DNA of 64,000 nucleotides, taken from Candidatus Enterovibrio escicola. GTDB taxonomy: Bacteria > Pseudomonadota > Gammaproteobacteria > Enterobacterales > Vibrionaceae. Position 1 is the stretch's first letter, and each line of letters begins with the position of its first letter. A program made the position numbers and the translations under genes. Shown in pieces: positions 1 to 8,634 of this stretch. The DNA lies in the NCBI RefSeq assembly GCF_002464935.1, contig NZ_NBYY01000003.1, positions 1 to 64,000 on the forward strand. Direction: 5' to 3'. The notes under the pieces are model-generated. The model was not told where the DNA came from. It saw only the letters and a list, made by a program, of their open reading frames with translations, and made no database searches.

Positions 1-207
1 GCATACCCACCAAAGCTTGCAATCAGTGTGATGGTCAATAATTTAAAAGCAGTGTCGTCCCGTCAGCTTCGTCAGCAAAATACGCACCTTGCAAGGCAGA
101 GTAAAAGCTCTGCGTTATGGTCACGCTCTTATTTTGCTTGCACTGCCGGAGGTGCAACAATAGAGACGTTAAAAGCTTACGTGAACAGTCAATCCACACC
201 GAATTGA
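1..207 (+). pseudogene. IS200/IS605 TnpA transposase, C-terminal part (cut by window edge)
   Basis: Frame 1 is open from the first base to a TGA at 205-207, giving 68 residues. The stretch containing LWSRSYFACTAGGA followed by ETLKAYVNSQSTP matches the C-terminal part of Y1 (HUH) single-strand transposases of the IS200/IS605 group; the Tyr in LKAYV is the likely catalytic tyrosine by family position. The HUH motif lies upstream of the window, so I cannot say whether the gene is intact. Typical IS200 hairpins follow the stop. Confidence 0.75.
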
Positions 208-214
208 GCATTTT

Positions 215-263
215 AACTCCCTACGGGAGTTCGCCTTATATCCCCGCCCGCATTGGGCGAGGG
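215..263 (+). repeat. IS200/IS605 right-end hairpins
   Basis: Two adjacent stem-loops lie just after the TnpA stop. The first is perfect (AACTCCC, loop TAC, GGGAGTT, 215-231). The second, at 242-263, pairs CCCCGCCC with GGGCGAGGG around GCATT. Subterminal hairpins are what Y1 transposases bind, so this is probably the right end of the element. The join to IS6 sequence falls near 272. Confidence 0.6.
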
Positions 264-272
264 TTTACGGCG

Positions 273-593
273 ATATTGCTAATGTACTGGCGCTGTTCAA
301 CTTTAATTTCGTCATCTAGTTTTCGGTGTTAGCTGGGATATTAATAGAAGTAATGAAACTGAAATATCTGAACAACATCGTGGAGTAGAGCCATCGTATG
401 GTGAAGTGGAAGATACGCCAGTGCCTAGGATGGAGATCCATTGACGGTGTTGAGTTGTAGCAGATACTCAGGAAAGGTCATATTGAAAAAGCGGGAGAAA
501 TGCTTGTCTGAAAGCAGTTTTATTCACTGGTAGCATAAGTGTATACTGAGAAAGTCGATCCCCGCTTCTTTTTAAACTTTACGACGAAACCAC
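273..593 (+). mobile_element. IS6-family remnant, 3' half
   Basis: This block aligns by eye with the second half of the IS6 copy at 41194-42007, including the shared phrase CTGAACAACATCGTGG and the terminal repeat ending GACGAAACC. The reading frame is broken throughout. It is fused directly to the IS200 end on its left, so its own left terminus is lost. Confidence 0.7.
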
Positions 594-895
594 ATTGATT
601 GTTGTTACTTTTACCGAAATGATACCGCATGGGTCGTTGATTATAAGGTGAAGTTTAAAGCCATAGAACCATTCTATCGTTCCCAAACGTTGTTTAGTCA
701 CCCCCTCAAACCCGTGCCGCTATGGAATACGTAAGTTGTGATAGATCTGTAGCTTTCTTGAATTAACGAACGAGATGCCAGTAGGTTTTACTTGAAGATA
801 AATCAGATAATAACAAAGGGGAACCAGAGTACATGGCATCAACTTAAGCATCCGTATATAGCTAACCTAATCAAGGAATTTATCTGTTAGGTGAC
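594..895 (-). mobile_element. Divergent IS982-family internal fragment
   Basis: Read on the minus strand this gives pieces of an IS982 transposase (a segment like MVLWLXTSP is absent, but the WFYGFKLHLIINDP-like block is recognisable near 650). It belongs to a second IS982 subtype, also seen at 2790-3045 and 25467-26028. Both termini are missing. Confidence 0.55.
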
Positions 896-965
896 AGCAG
901 ATAAATTAAGACTATAAAGAAAATTAGGAGAAGTGCGTTATAGGCCTGATTTAATCAACAACGCC
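896..965 (+). mobile_element. IS5 (IS903 group) 3' end
   Basis: The sequence ends in GATTTAATCAACAACGCC, the 3' terminus shared by all IS5 copies in this window, preceded by the usual GCAGATAAATTAAGAC phrase. Only about 70 bp remain. Confidence 0.75.
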
Positions 966-1059
966 TTAGAACATACCAAAGTAACTCGCTTCAACGCTAT
1001 GACTTGGCTGGATCTTATTGGCATTTTAGAGAGGACTAAGATGTTAATTCATAATTATT

Positions 1060-1405
1060 TTAGCACACATACGTCACCCAATATAATGAGCGTCGAATGG
1101 GTTATCAAGCACAATGAGGTGCCAAGTGGAAGTATTTTTACCGATATATATGGCATAATAAGGATAATGGTGGGGAGCTCTACACGGATCTTTTTCATCA
1201 TGGTAAGCCCTACAAAATAAAAATGAATAACGGTGATAAGGCAAAGATAAAGAACAGTGTTGACACTGAGCAACGCCATGATATTCCTGATGGAAATGTC
1301 GAGTTTTATTATTTAGAGATTGACACTGTCATCGGTATTTGGTGTCAGCCTTTTTTGTTTACCTTGGTAGATAAAACCAATAGGCAGATGGTGTTTACTG
1401 CAAAG
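1060..1405 (+). pseudogene. IS30-family transposase fragment
   Basis: Broken frames give YRYIWHNKDNGG, then GKPYKIKMNNGDKAKIKN, then DIPDGNVEFYYLEIDTVIG. These match the middle of IS30 DDE transposases, where EGDTVIG carries the first catalytic Asp. The minus-strand IS30 copy at 38297-38975 is the closest match in this window. The C-terminal part is replaced by an IS256 scrap. Confidence 0.65.
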
Positions 1406-1480
1406 CTTGGATGGATGACAAACTTTGCCTGCTTGTTGTCATCGGCGTCGATGATGCCTGCCGCAAGGAAGTGCTAGCCT
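1406..1480 (+). mobile_element. IS256-family scrap
   Basis: A short frame reads MDDKLCLLVVIGVDDACRKE, nearly the same as VDNKLCLIVVIGVDDACRNE in the IS256 copy at 28359-29672. IS256 transposases carry a catalytic Asp in this GVDD segment. Nothing of IS256 survives on either side. Confidence 0.6.
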
Positions 1481-1595
1481 TTGTCAATTCTACTATATTA
1501 GAAAGATCTTAAATAAGCAGGCGGGTACTATACTAGTAGTGGAAACGTTTATTGAAATTGTATATTCCATCTTTTATGGCTTAAACACCATGCGA

Positions 1596-1653
1596 GAGTG
1601 TACTTTAGTCTGACTAACTCTCCGCTAGTTTGTTTATTTCATCTGACGGAGAG
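1596..1653. repeat. Three-copy 55-bp repeat, copy 1
   Basis: The unit starts GTGTACTTTAGTCTGACT and ends near CATCTGACGGAG. Similar copies lie at 21629-21694 (inverted) and 39012-39067. Two of the three sit next to IS30 debris, so it may be an IS30 outer end; the third has no IS30 beside it. Confidence 0.55.
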
Positions 1654-1695
1654 GGCGTCGTGGTTTGATGCAATGCAATTGAAATGATGAGCTGA

Positions 1696-2199
1696 TTAAT
1701 CGTAATGTTGCAGAAACGGTGTGATGTGACTGCTGTAGGTTAATACTTTTATGGCACTGCGGTTTTTGATTAGCCATTCGGCTTTTCTACAATTACCAAT
1801 TCCGATAATGGCTTGCACCAATAGTTTCAAATCTTTGAGCCATTGTTCTTTCTGAACCTTGCTCCAGTCTTCCCTGTAAATTTCAAGATAATGTTCAACC
1901 CACCAATAAGAGCCACGTATAAAGCCAGCTAAAATCTGTGTCGCTAGCTGGAGCTGATTATTTTTACCATCAATTGAATAATCATCAGAGAGTGGAGTTC
2001 CATGAGAAAAAGCCACATAGTTCATGCAGTATTTAAACAGAGCAAGCAGCAAGGCTGAAGCAGAATCACAGTGCGAAAGGGTAAGTGTTGTGACGGGAAG
2101 ATGTTTAGTATTTTTACGAAAAAGCGCGACTGTGCGCTTTCCTGGCAGCAGTTTTTCAATAACAAAAAACAAATCGAGAATGATCAGTTTGTTGCTCAA
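1696..2199 (-). CDS. Unrecognised 167-residue protein
   Basis: This clean frame uses a TTG start with AAGGAAT about six bases upstream, which supports the start. I do not recognise the family. The protein has a hydrophobic N-terminus (LIILDLFFVIEKLL), a middle with SASALLLALFKYC, and an aromatic-rich segment around residues 95-115 (SYWWVEHYLEIYREDW). It has no signal peptide of classic form and no obvious catalytic motif. It looks soluble and mostly helical. It stands alone between IS30 fragments, with no operon partner. It could be a surviving chromosomal gene, a plasmid or phage accessory gene, or a truncated piece of a longer protein; the lack of internal stops in AT-rich, IS-littered DNA suggests it is still or was recently functional. 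Confidence 0.5.
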   Translation of the reverse strand: MSNKLIILDLFFVIEKLLPGKRTVALFRKNTKHLPVTTLTLSHCDSASALLLALFKYCMNYVAFSHGTPLSDDYSIDGKNNQLQLATQILAGFIRGSYWWVEHYLEIYREDWSKVQKEQWLKDLKLLVQAIIGIGNCRKAEWLIKNRSAIKVLTYSSHITPFLQHYD

Positions 2200-2454
2200 T
2201 GGAAATTCCTTGTGGTTGCCTTGCTTCCGACACGGTTACTCAGTACATAATTTTACAGTCAAAGGCATGATTTAGGGACGTATCTGTGCAGCATACTCTG
2301 TACCTCATTAAAACGGAATGACTTTACAATAAACCTCATAACCTGCCATGTTGAATAGTATTTTTATTCGTGTCAATTCCTGAATTCAAGTCTGGAGTGA
2401 GATACTTTCTAATCAAGCTGATAATATCATTTCTTTAAAAATAACGACGGACTG

Positions 2455-2789
2455 TCTCAATCCTAAATATCTTTTAGACCGATGATTGATCCTTGCTTAA
2501 GTGAAGGGAATTTCTTCATCCATGACCATTTTTAAGTTTATTTTTTTCTTTTCTTTTACGTACTATCTCAAAAGCCCATTAGCATTTTTATTTACCTTTT
2601 GCTTCCATGAAGAGTAAGGGTAGACAAAAAATTTTAACATCCAAAGTTGTGTTATCTTTTCAGATAAGAAACCTCTCGACTATTATCTACCGTAATTGTA
2701 TGAACATGCTTTTTGCATGGCATCCGTAAATCAATTGTCACTGCAGTGATATCAGCTGCTGATTTAGATGCCATTCTTGTAATTAACCT
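2455..2789 (-). pseudogene. IS30-family transposase C-terminal fragment
   Basis: On the minus strand, broken frames give HTITVDNSREV, then a segment like NANGLLRYV, then LNHRSKRYLGL. This is the order DNG-E, NENTNGLLR, NNRPRKCLG of IS30 C-termini. Its 5' side is cut by an IS982 end at 2790. Confidence 0.55.
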
Positions 2790-3045
2790 CAGATCTGTAT
2801 AAGTGCGATTTTTTCGAGTTGAGTAATTTTAAGGTTAGGCTTTTTTGGTTGGAACGTATAGGCAATAAGTCCAACAATCAGGTTGACCATAAAGCTCCCA
2901 CACTACGGGGCTGAGAATGCTATATTTTAGATATATTTCTTAGTTGATCAAAAAACGTTATTGATGATAAATTGTTTTCTCAACATAAGACAATCCAAAA
3001 GCTTCATCAACCTCTGGTTTAATGTTCTTTCATTTAAGAATTTCC
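2790..3045 (-). mobile_element. Divergent IS982 3' end
   Basis: The outer end reads AACCTCAGATCTGTATAAG, the IS982 terminus. Internal sequence (AAATTGTTTTCTCAACATAA) matches the second IS982 subtype at 25467-26028 better than the common one. The rest of the element is lost, and IS91 sequence begins at about 3046. Confidence 0.65.
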
Positions 3046-4330
3046 TCCCAGAAACTATATGTGGTGGGGCTTAAGGCATGTTTCTTTTTGTGATATATTT
3101 AATACGATTGAACAGATAAAAGGCATGAATGAATTTCAAAGGTATCAAATCAAAGCTGCTTTGCTTTAAACTTATTTTCACTACGAATTGAGCCATATTC
3201 ATATCCAGTCATCCCTGCTATGTCACCGATTATCATCAGTCAGAAATAGCTAAGATGCTGAAGTGTGGAAGTTCAGAAAATGGCTTTGCCACTTACCCAT
3301 GCTTGAGTTGCGGTCAAGGGCAACATAAAGTTAACTTTAGTTGTAAGGGGAAAGCTTGTCCGCAATGAGGAAAGCGTTATGCACGGTAGAGTATGGTCAA
3401 AATAGGCGTCCGCCTGTTTCTTGGAGTGAACCATCGGCAAGTTATCTTAACATTTCCTGAGAAATTTCGTATTCCTTTTCAGAATCACTCCAATCAGAAG
3501 CGTTTGTATTCTGGGTTTATGGTCTTGGCGAAAGCCTGCGTATTAGAGTTGATTTAGGCGCACTTTAAGACCGATGCGTGTGAAATCGCCGTCATTATTC
3601 TCATCCATATCCATAGTCGTAATGGCAACTAAAATCTACATTTACATGTGATACTGGCTAAAGATGCATTCTTTCCTTCGAACCAAGATTGGAAAGGATT
3701 TCAGCATTTATCGTTATCTCAGTTACGATTACTTTGGTAAAAACACTTACTAAAGTTAATGGAGATTGAGTTTCCAGCACGTCAATATGTGATTAGAACC
3801 TGATGGGATAATTATCCTGATGGTTTCTATGCTCATCCTAGCAATGGTCGTAAAAATAAAGTCTTAAGCAAAAGATACCAAGGGTTAATACGATACCTAA
3901 CAAACTATTTGTTATCCCCACCGATAGGCTTATCTAGGATAGTTGGGTATGACGGTCATCAAGTCAGGTATTACTATCAATCACATAAAACGAAGTTGAA
4001 AACGTATGAGAGCGTGGATGCTTAGGTATTTGTTGGCAGGCTGGTTTAGCACATTCTTCCTAAAGCATTTCAACGAGTGAGATATTATGGCTTTCAAGCG
4101 ACAGCGCGTTTGTAAGAAGTGGTATGAAGTGATAACGAAGGCAGCAGGAGACTTGGTGGATGCAATGATGAGCTACACCAAACGTATCAACTATGTAGAG
4201 ATTTTCGAAGAGGTAACAGGTCGTAATCCCTTAAAATGTGTGTTTTGCGGGAGAGGGATGGAGCTAGTTCGGTTCTTCCACCGAAAGCCTAGTGTATTCT
4301 TCGATTTATTTGCTTCCGATAGTGGTTAAT
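3046..4330 (+). mobile_element. IS91-family element, pseudogenised transposase
   Basis: The longest IS91 copy here. Broken frames keep the family order: an N-terminal zinc-binding block (CLSCGQ followed by CKGKACPQ), a segment VILTFPEKFRIPF, the HUH-type block NLHLHVILAKDAFF, then FVGRLVQHILPKAFQRVRYY and a C-terminal CVFCGRGMELV. IS91 transposases are Y2-type rolling-circle enzymes. At least four in-frame stops and several frameshifts make it dead; for example a TGA or TAG interrupts the zinc block and the region after the second histidine. Other copies lie at 16150, 54498 and 56550. Confidence 0.75.
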
Positions 4331-4689
4331 TGATATGGTCTTGGTGCTTTGGAGTCGAAGTTATTTTGCGGGAACCTGCGGCGGTGCTCTGTTATATATG
4401 ATAAAGAAATACATCCAGCAACAGGAGAGGCCGCATTAACGTCTTTGACGTTTAAGAAATTTCTATCCCTCCTTCGGAGGGATCCCCTTTTCCTAAAGAT
4501 CAGTGATTGCACGTCCTTCAATCTGTAACTCAGCCTGTACGGGGAGTATATTTAAGCGATCTTGCTCTGGGTGAAGTCACAAGTGCCTCACACAACTTTG
4601 TTATGCAAGCAGAAATCAGTTGTGTCATTAGATAAAAGTGACTTGCTACAAATGTACGCCTTGCGCCATCGCTGGTTACCCACGTTTGC
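4331..4689. other. Non-coding stretch with two perfect hairpins
   Basis: This holds no gene I can support. Two hairpins sit close together: AACGTC-TTT-GACGTT at about 4437-4451, and ATCCCTCC-TTC-GGAGGGAT at 4465-4483. Paired subterminal hairpins suggest either the right end of the IS91 copy or an IS200/IS605 end on the minus strand. The segment 4560-4689 resembles nothing else in the window. Confidence 0.4.
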
Positions 4690-4941
4690 TGATAGGCTAT
4701 CACTATCGTCATCACTTCGCTAACTGATAGGCGAGAAAGCTTGTTTCTTTGTTTGATACCGGAAGAAATTAGGTGTTTTTTCATGCAGGGAGGAAAGTCT
4801 GGCAAAAGTCGTCGACATCGACGATAAATAACGTTTAAGTTATTCATGCTTAAGTCCTTATTTAGTCAATAGTTTATTTTTTAAACAATCAGATCGCGCC
4901 TTGGACATTTAGTTCATTTCTTATGCGCAGCTCAGGTTAAC
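4690..4941 (-). mobile_element. IS982 5' end
   Basis: Minus-strand sequence runs from the IS982 terminus (AACCTGAGCTGCGCATAAG) through the transposase start, with residues NNLNVIYRR in place of NNLDAVFVD and on to LSVSEVMTIVIAYQQ. The remainder of the element is missing. Confidence 0.7.
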
Positions 4942-5117
4942 TAACTACGTAGTAGTGTTTGTCATACGTCCCCGTCGTTCCTATCTCTAAAGATCCATAT
5001 CACCTCCTTAATCACACTTTCATGTTATAAAACAATAACCCCTCTCAGAATTGATTTGACGGCTCTTGAAATACCTTAACGGAACCCTTTCTAGTTGTGC
5101 TTTTTAGTGTTCTTCCG

Positions 5118-5169
5118 AGCGTTGTTGATTAAATCAGTGCGTTATAGGCTTGATTTGATCAACAACGCC
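5118..5169. mobile_element. Minimal IS5 relic: two facing ends only
   Basis: Two IS5 3' termini face each other: GCGTTGTTGATTAAATCA, about ten bases, then GGCTTGATTTGATCAACA and ACGCC. All internal sequence is gone. It may be a deletion relic or a tiny non-autonomous element. Confidence 0.6.
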
Positions 5170-5311
5170 GGTCTAGTTGATGAATCTTTTGTGGGTGTCT
5201 TCGCTATCGTTGCAGCGATATTTACGGGTATTGAAGGCCGTATTACCACAAGCAAGAATTTTGGTGGTATTTTCAATAATCGCATCCCATATTTTGTTGT
5301 CAGATTTCTCT
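5170..5311 (+). other. Possible gene scrap, hydrophobic
   Basis: An open frame gives about 47 residues starting GLVDESFVGVFAIVAAIFTG and ending in FVVRFL, with one hydrophobic stretch. It has no start of its own and begins exactly at the IS5 relic, so it may be the tail of a membrane protein gene. I cannot identify the family, and chance is possible. Confidence 0.2.
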
Positions 5312-5445
5312 GAAAGAAGTTAGCTGAGACTTTTACGCAGGAAGGAATTTAAGGTGAATAAACATCAGGCCACATGGATATATGAGAATACGCCACACAA
5401 GCTTACAATGAAAAGAATAACCTAGAAGTTAGGTCTTATTTTACT

Positions 5446-5475
5446 GGTCGTCCCCATCAAAAGATGAGAACGACC
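5446..5475 (-). terminator. Stem-loop after tRNA-Asn
   Basis: GGTCGT and ACGACC form the base of a 12-13 bp imperfect stem with an AAAA (TTTT on the transcript strand) loop, five bases beyond the tRNA CCA end. There is no long U-run after it, so it is either a weak terminator or a processing structure. Confidence 0.5.
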
Positions 5476-5480
5476 GAATG

Positions 5481-5556
5481 TGGCTCCCCCTGCAAGACTT
5501 GAACTTGCGACATACGGATTAACAGTCCGCCGTTCTACCAACTGAACTAAGAGGGA
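5481..5556 (-). tRNA. tRNA-Asn (anticodon GTT)
   Basis: 76 nt with encoded CCA. The acceptor stem pairs TCCCTCT with AGGGGGA with one wobble; the D arm is GTTC/GAAC; the anticodon stem is GCGGA/TCCGT around CTGTTAA, giving GTT; the T stem is GCAAG/CTTGC around TTCAAGT. All arms fold, so it should be functional. It stands alone, not in a tRNA cluster, with its own promoter and a downstream stem-loop. Confidence 0.95.
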
Positions 5557-5618
5557 AAATTTGGCAATGATATAAAATACCGCTCAATACTTACACGCGC
5601 TTCACGAGAAGGAACCCT

Positions 5619-5647
5619 ATTATATATAAAGTTTGAAAGACTTGCAA
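5619..5647 (-). promoter_or_regulatory. Sigma-70 promoter for tRNA-Asn
   Basis: On the minus strand, -35 TTGCAA (5642-5647), a 17-bp spacer, and a consensus -10 TATAAT (5619-5624) lie about 65 bases upstream of the mature tRNA. This is the best promoter match seen in the window. Confidence 0.75.
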
Positions 5648-5656
5648 GTACTAATT

Positions 5657-6081
5657 TAGTTGATAACCCGAATTTCGTGCCTATTAACGTGAATAGATGA
5701 GCTAATTTTTCATGTCTATACCCAATCAACTTGAAGACATAGGTTTGATATCGTATATTCAAGTTAATTCCAGCCCAAAAAATTAATTTTCCCAAGTATT
5801 ACAAATCCTGTTAGGACAGTATGATACCTGCAGTAGTAGACAATTAGGTTGCAAGTCATACCGACGAACCATTCAAATTATAGATTGTCTGATAATTGTG
5901 CGATATGTGGATTTCAGAGGTGCACTCCCTCGAGTGCTGCCATTTACGCCAACAACATCCGTGATTTGAGAGTTGCTTGGTCAGTCAATTATTTCAGCGT
6001 TATCTCTCTCATGAACATGCAAACCCAAACCGACTGTGGCACAAAACATATAGGCATGGATATACATTCACATACCCTTTA
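5657..6081. other. Intergenic stretch with MITE-like end and an open frame
   Basis: A TATACCCAATCAACTTGAAG motif begins at 5717, with an inverted CTTGAA-type partner near 5760, matching the repeat family at 51396-51663. A plus-strand open frame runs from 5849 to the IS982 end at 6082 (77 residues, with CAICGFQRC near the start). It has no recognisable family and may be the beginning of a gene cut by the IS, or chance. Confidence 0.3.
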
Positions 6082-6264
6082 AACCTGAACTGCGCATAAG
6101 AAATGAACTAAATGCCCAAGGCGCGATCTGATTGTTTAAATAAGATCATCAGTCAATAAAGGACTTTAGATTGAATAATTCAGCCACTGTTTTCACCGAT
6201 ATTGCGGATTTTGTCAAATTTTACTTCCTGCTTAGAAAAAACACCGGATGTTAGATGTTAAAAG
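6082..6264 (+). mobile_element. IS982 5' end
   Basis: Starts AACCTGAACTGCGCATAAG and continues about 180 bp into the transposase N-terminus before IS5 sequence takes over at 6265. Confidence 0.75.
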
Positions 6265-6808
6265 GGCGTTATTTCCCAAATATCTGAACTAATCGTGATT
6301 CCTACGATCAGATCGTCATGGAGTTAATCGGGAGGTGATGAGGGGAAAGACCAAGTATCATACCAGTAACTGGAAATAATATAATCAAGTATTAGTAAAC
6401 CGTGGCTCAATAACTATCTTAGATAGACATCGCTGACATTAAGGCCTGGTATTGTCTAAAACATCATGGTAATCGTGGTCGTAGATTCATATTTTCGGAT
6501 ACCGCGATTGAAACAGCACTGATGGTAAAAAGTATTTTCAAGCTCCCACTTCGTGAATTAGAAGTCTTTCTAAATTTGGTTTTTACGTTGATGACTGTTC
6601 CGCTGAAATCCCCTACATAAACTTGCATTAGTAAGTGTTCGAAGAACGTAAAAGTTAAGTGTCGTTTACCAAGTCTAGGAGCTGTCGCCCACGTCGTTAT
6701 TGACGCCACAGACCTGAAGATCTACGGTTAAAGTGAATGAAAAATGCATAAACACGGTAACGACAAGCGTCGTATCTGACGCAAACTTCATCTTGCAGTT
6801 GAAGTGTC
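6265..6808 (+). mobile_element. IS5 (IS903 group), 5' half
   Basis: Begins GGCGTTATTTCCCAAATATC and follows the IS5 copy at 34463-35443 to about the coding position of the block LHLAVEVSTN. Broken frames keep VVIDATDLKIYG, which carries the first DDE Asp. The 3' half is missing and IS982 follows. Confidence 0.75.
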
Positions 6809-6815
6809 TACTAAT

Positions 6816-7792
6816 TAACTTCATATCTGTATAAGCACTTGCTTATCTAACCTAGTTATCTTGATGCTCGGCTTCTTTAGTTGAAATGAATACGCGATGA
6901 GGCTCGCCAGCAAGTTGACCATAAAGCTGATACAACTACGGTGCTAAGAATGCTTGATTTGGGATATGTTTTGTAGTTGGTCAAAAACGGTTTCGTTAAT
7001 AAAACGTTTTCGGATCATTAGGCGGTCTTAAAGTTTCATTATTTTTGGTTTCATATTTTCTTTCATACCAGTTATCAGTGTTACTCCCTTGTCTGTAAGT
7101 TCCCGCTCCAATAGATCAGCTATATAACCATTGTTTCCGTATAAACACCCCCAAATCTCGTCATCAATTTCCGACATAGGCTTTCTATTATCCACGTTAT
7201 CCATTGTTACTTTGACTGAGATGATGCCACTTTGGTGATTGATAATGAGGTGTAATTTGAAACCGTAAAACCACCTCATCGTTCCTTTTCCTTGCTTCGA
7301 GGTACCTTAAAGAACTGATGTTTAATAATGCGTAGGTTGTAACAAACCTGTAGCTTGGACGAATCAACGAAGGTAATCACTATCAGGCAAGGCCTGACAG
7401 TGATTAAAGTAAGAGAGGAAGCGGAACACCTTGCATAAGCTAGCGCATTTGTGTGTAGCTGACTAATTCAGGAAATGCGTTGGTGAGGTAGCTGCAAACC
7501 AAGTGGATGCAATAGTTTTTAAAGTCTCAATACCCCGATTGATGGAAAGCTCTCACTATCATCACTTCGCTAACGTGAGAGGAGAGAAGGTTTGTTTCTT
7601 TGTTTGACATCGGAAGAAATTAGATATCCTTCCCCCATGCAGGGAGGAAATTCTAGCAGAAGTCGTCGACATCGACGAAAACAGCGGCTAAGTTATTCTT
7701 ATCCAAGTCTTTCTGCAGTCAATAGTTTATTTTTTAAACGATCAGATCGCGCCTTGGACATTTAGTTCATTTCTTATGCGCATCTTAGGTTG
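6816..7792 (-). mobile_element. IS982, near full-length, dead transposase
   Basis: Both ends are present (AACTTCATATCTG at the left; ATGCGCATCTTAGGTT at the right), 977 bp. Transposase pieces on the minus strand include MRWFYGFKLHLIINHQSG, VDNRKPMSEIDDEIWGCLYG and RELTDKGVTLITGM, the DDE core of IS982. Frameshifts and stops separate these blocks. Confidence 0.8.
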
Positions 7793-7807
7793 CTGATATT
7801 GTGCAGG

Positions 7808-7894
7808 GCCTTTCCCCTCATCACCTCCCGCTTAACTTTATGATAATTGGATTGTATGACTTGCGATTAGTTCAGATATTTTGGAAACAACGCC
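7808..7894 (-). mobile_element. IS5 5' end
   Basis: Minus-strand 5' terminus (GGCGTTGTTTCC outward end at 7894) with the RBS-start block CACCTCCCGC reading AGGTGATGA on the other strand. It ends about 20 bp beyond the stop of the exporter ATPase gene. Confidence 0.75.
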
Positions 7895-7914
7895 ATGTCA
7901 ATGCCGTTTGATAT

Positions 7915-8634
7915 TTACGTTGCTTGGTCTGAAATTACCTTGCCGTCTTTTATGGTAATCACCCGCTTAGTTCGCTCAGCTAACGCGTTATTGTGAGTGA
8001 CGAGAATCAGTGTCCTACCTTCGGAGTGTAGTTCGTTAAACAGAGCTTCAATCTCTGAGCCTGATTTAGAATCCAACGCACCGGTAGACTCGTCAGCTAA
8101 AATTATCTGTGGGTCATTCACTAATGCTCTGGCGATTGCTACCCGTTGCTTTTGCCCTCCGGAAAGTTGGTTAGGTTTATGGTTGATGCGGTCACCCAAT
8201 CCCACCTGTTCAAGTAGCGTCGCAGCGCGTTTTCGGCGTGTTTTAGTTTTTACGCCGGAATAAACCAGCGGCAACGCAACGTTATCGAGCGCGGTGGCAT
8301 ATTCTAGCAAATTAAAACTCTGAAAGACAAAACCAATTTTTTGGTTACGAATTGCCGAAATGGCATTAGCCGTCATGGATGAGACATCACGGGCATCGAG
8401 GTGATATTTTCCGTGGGTCGGTTTGTCTAGACAGCCTAGTATATTCATTAGGGTCGATTTGCCAGAGCCGGAAGGCCCGAGGATAGACAGGTATTCACCT
8501 TTGTAAATGCACAGATTGATTCCGTCTAGAGCTCGAACCTCTGTCCCTCCGCCGGTGTAATATTTACAGATGTTTTCTAAATGAACCAAAGGCTTTTCTG
8601 ATACCTTAACTATCTTTTTACTAAAATCATGCAC
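7915..8634 (-). CDS. ABC transporter ATPase, MacB/LolD type
   Basis: A 239-residue nucleotide-binding subunit that would power the two permeases encoded just upstream. Visible motifs: Walker A GPSGSGKST (about 53-61), Q-loop Gln 105, signature LSGGQKQR (157-164), Walker B IILADE (177-182), D-loop GALDS and switch His 214 in THN. This spacing and the RALDGINL start of the fold are typical of the MacB/LolD/FtsE group. One oddity is DEST where the group usually has DEPT, a Pro-to-Ser change right after the catalytic Glu; the Glu itself is kept. The start overlaps the preceding permease stop by 8 bp, and this is the last gene of the operon. Substrate unknown. Confidence 0.9.
   Translation of the reverse strand: MHDFSKKIVKVSEKPLVHLENICKYYTGGGTEVRALDGINLCIYKGEYLSILGPSGSGKSTLMNILGCLDKPTHGKYHLDARDVSSMTANAISAIRNQKIGFVFQSFNLLEYATALDNVALPLVYSGVKTKTRRKRAATLLEQVGLGDRINHKPNQLSGGQKQRVAIARALVNDPQIILADESTGALDSKSGSEIEALFNELHSEGRTLILVTHNNALAERTKRVITIKDGKVISDQAT

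Noticed and set aside
4331-4689. Omega-RNA of an intact TnpB
   Set aside because: Hairpins resemble IS200/IS605 ends, but no TnpB frame could be placed beside them.
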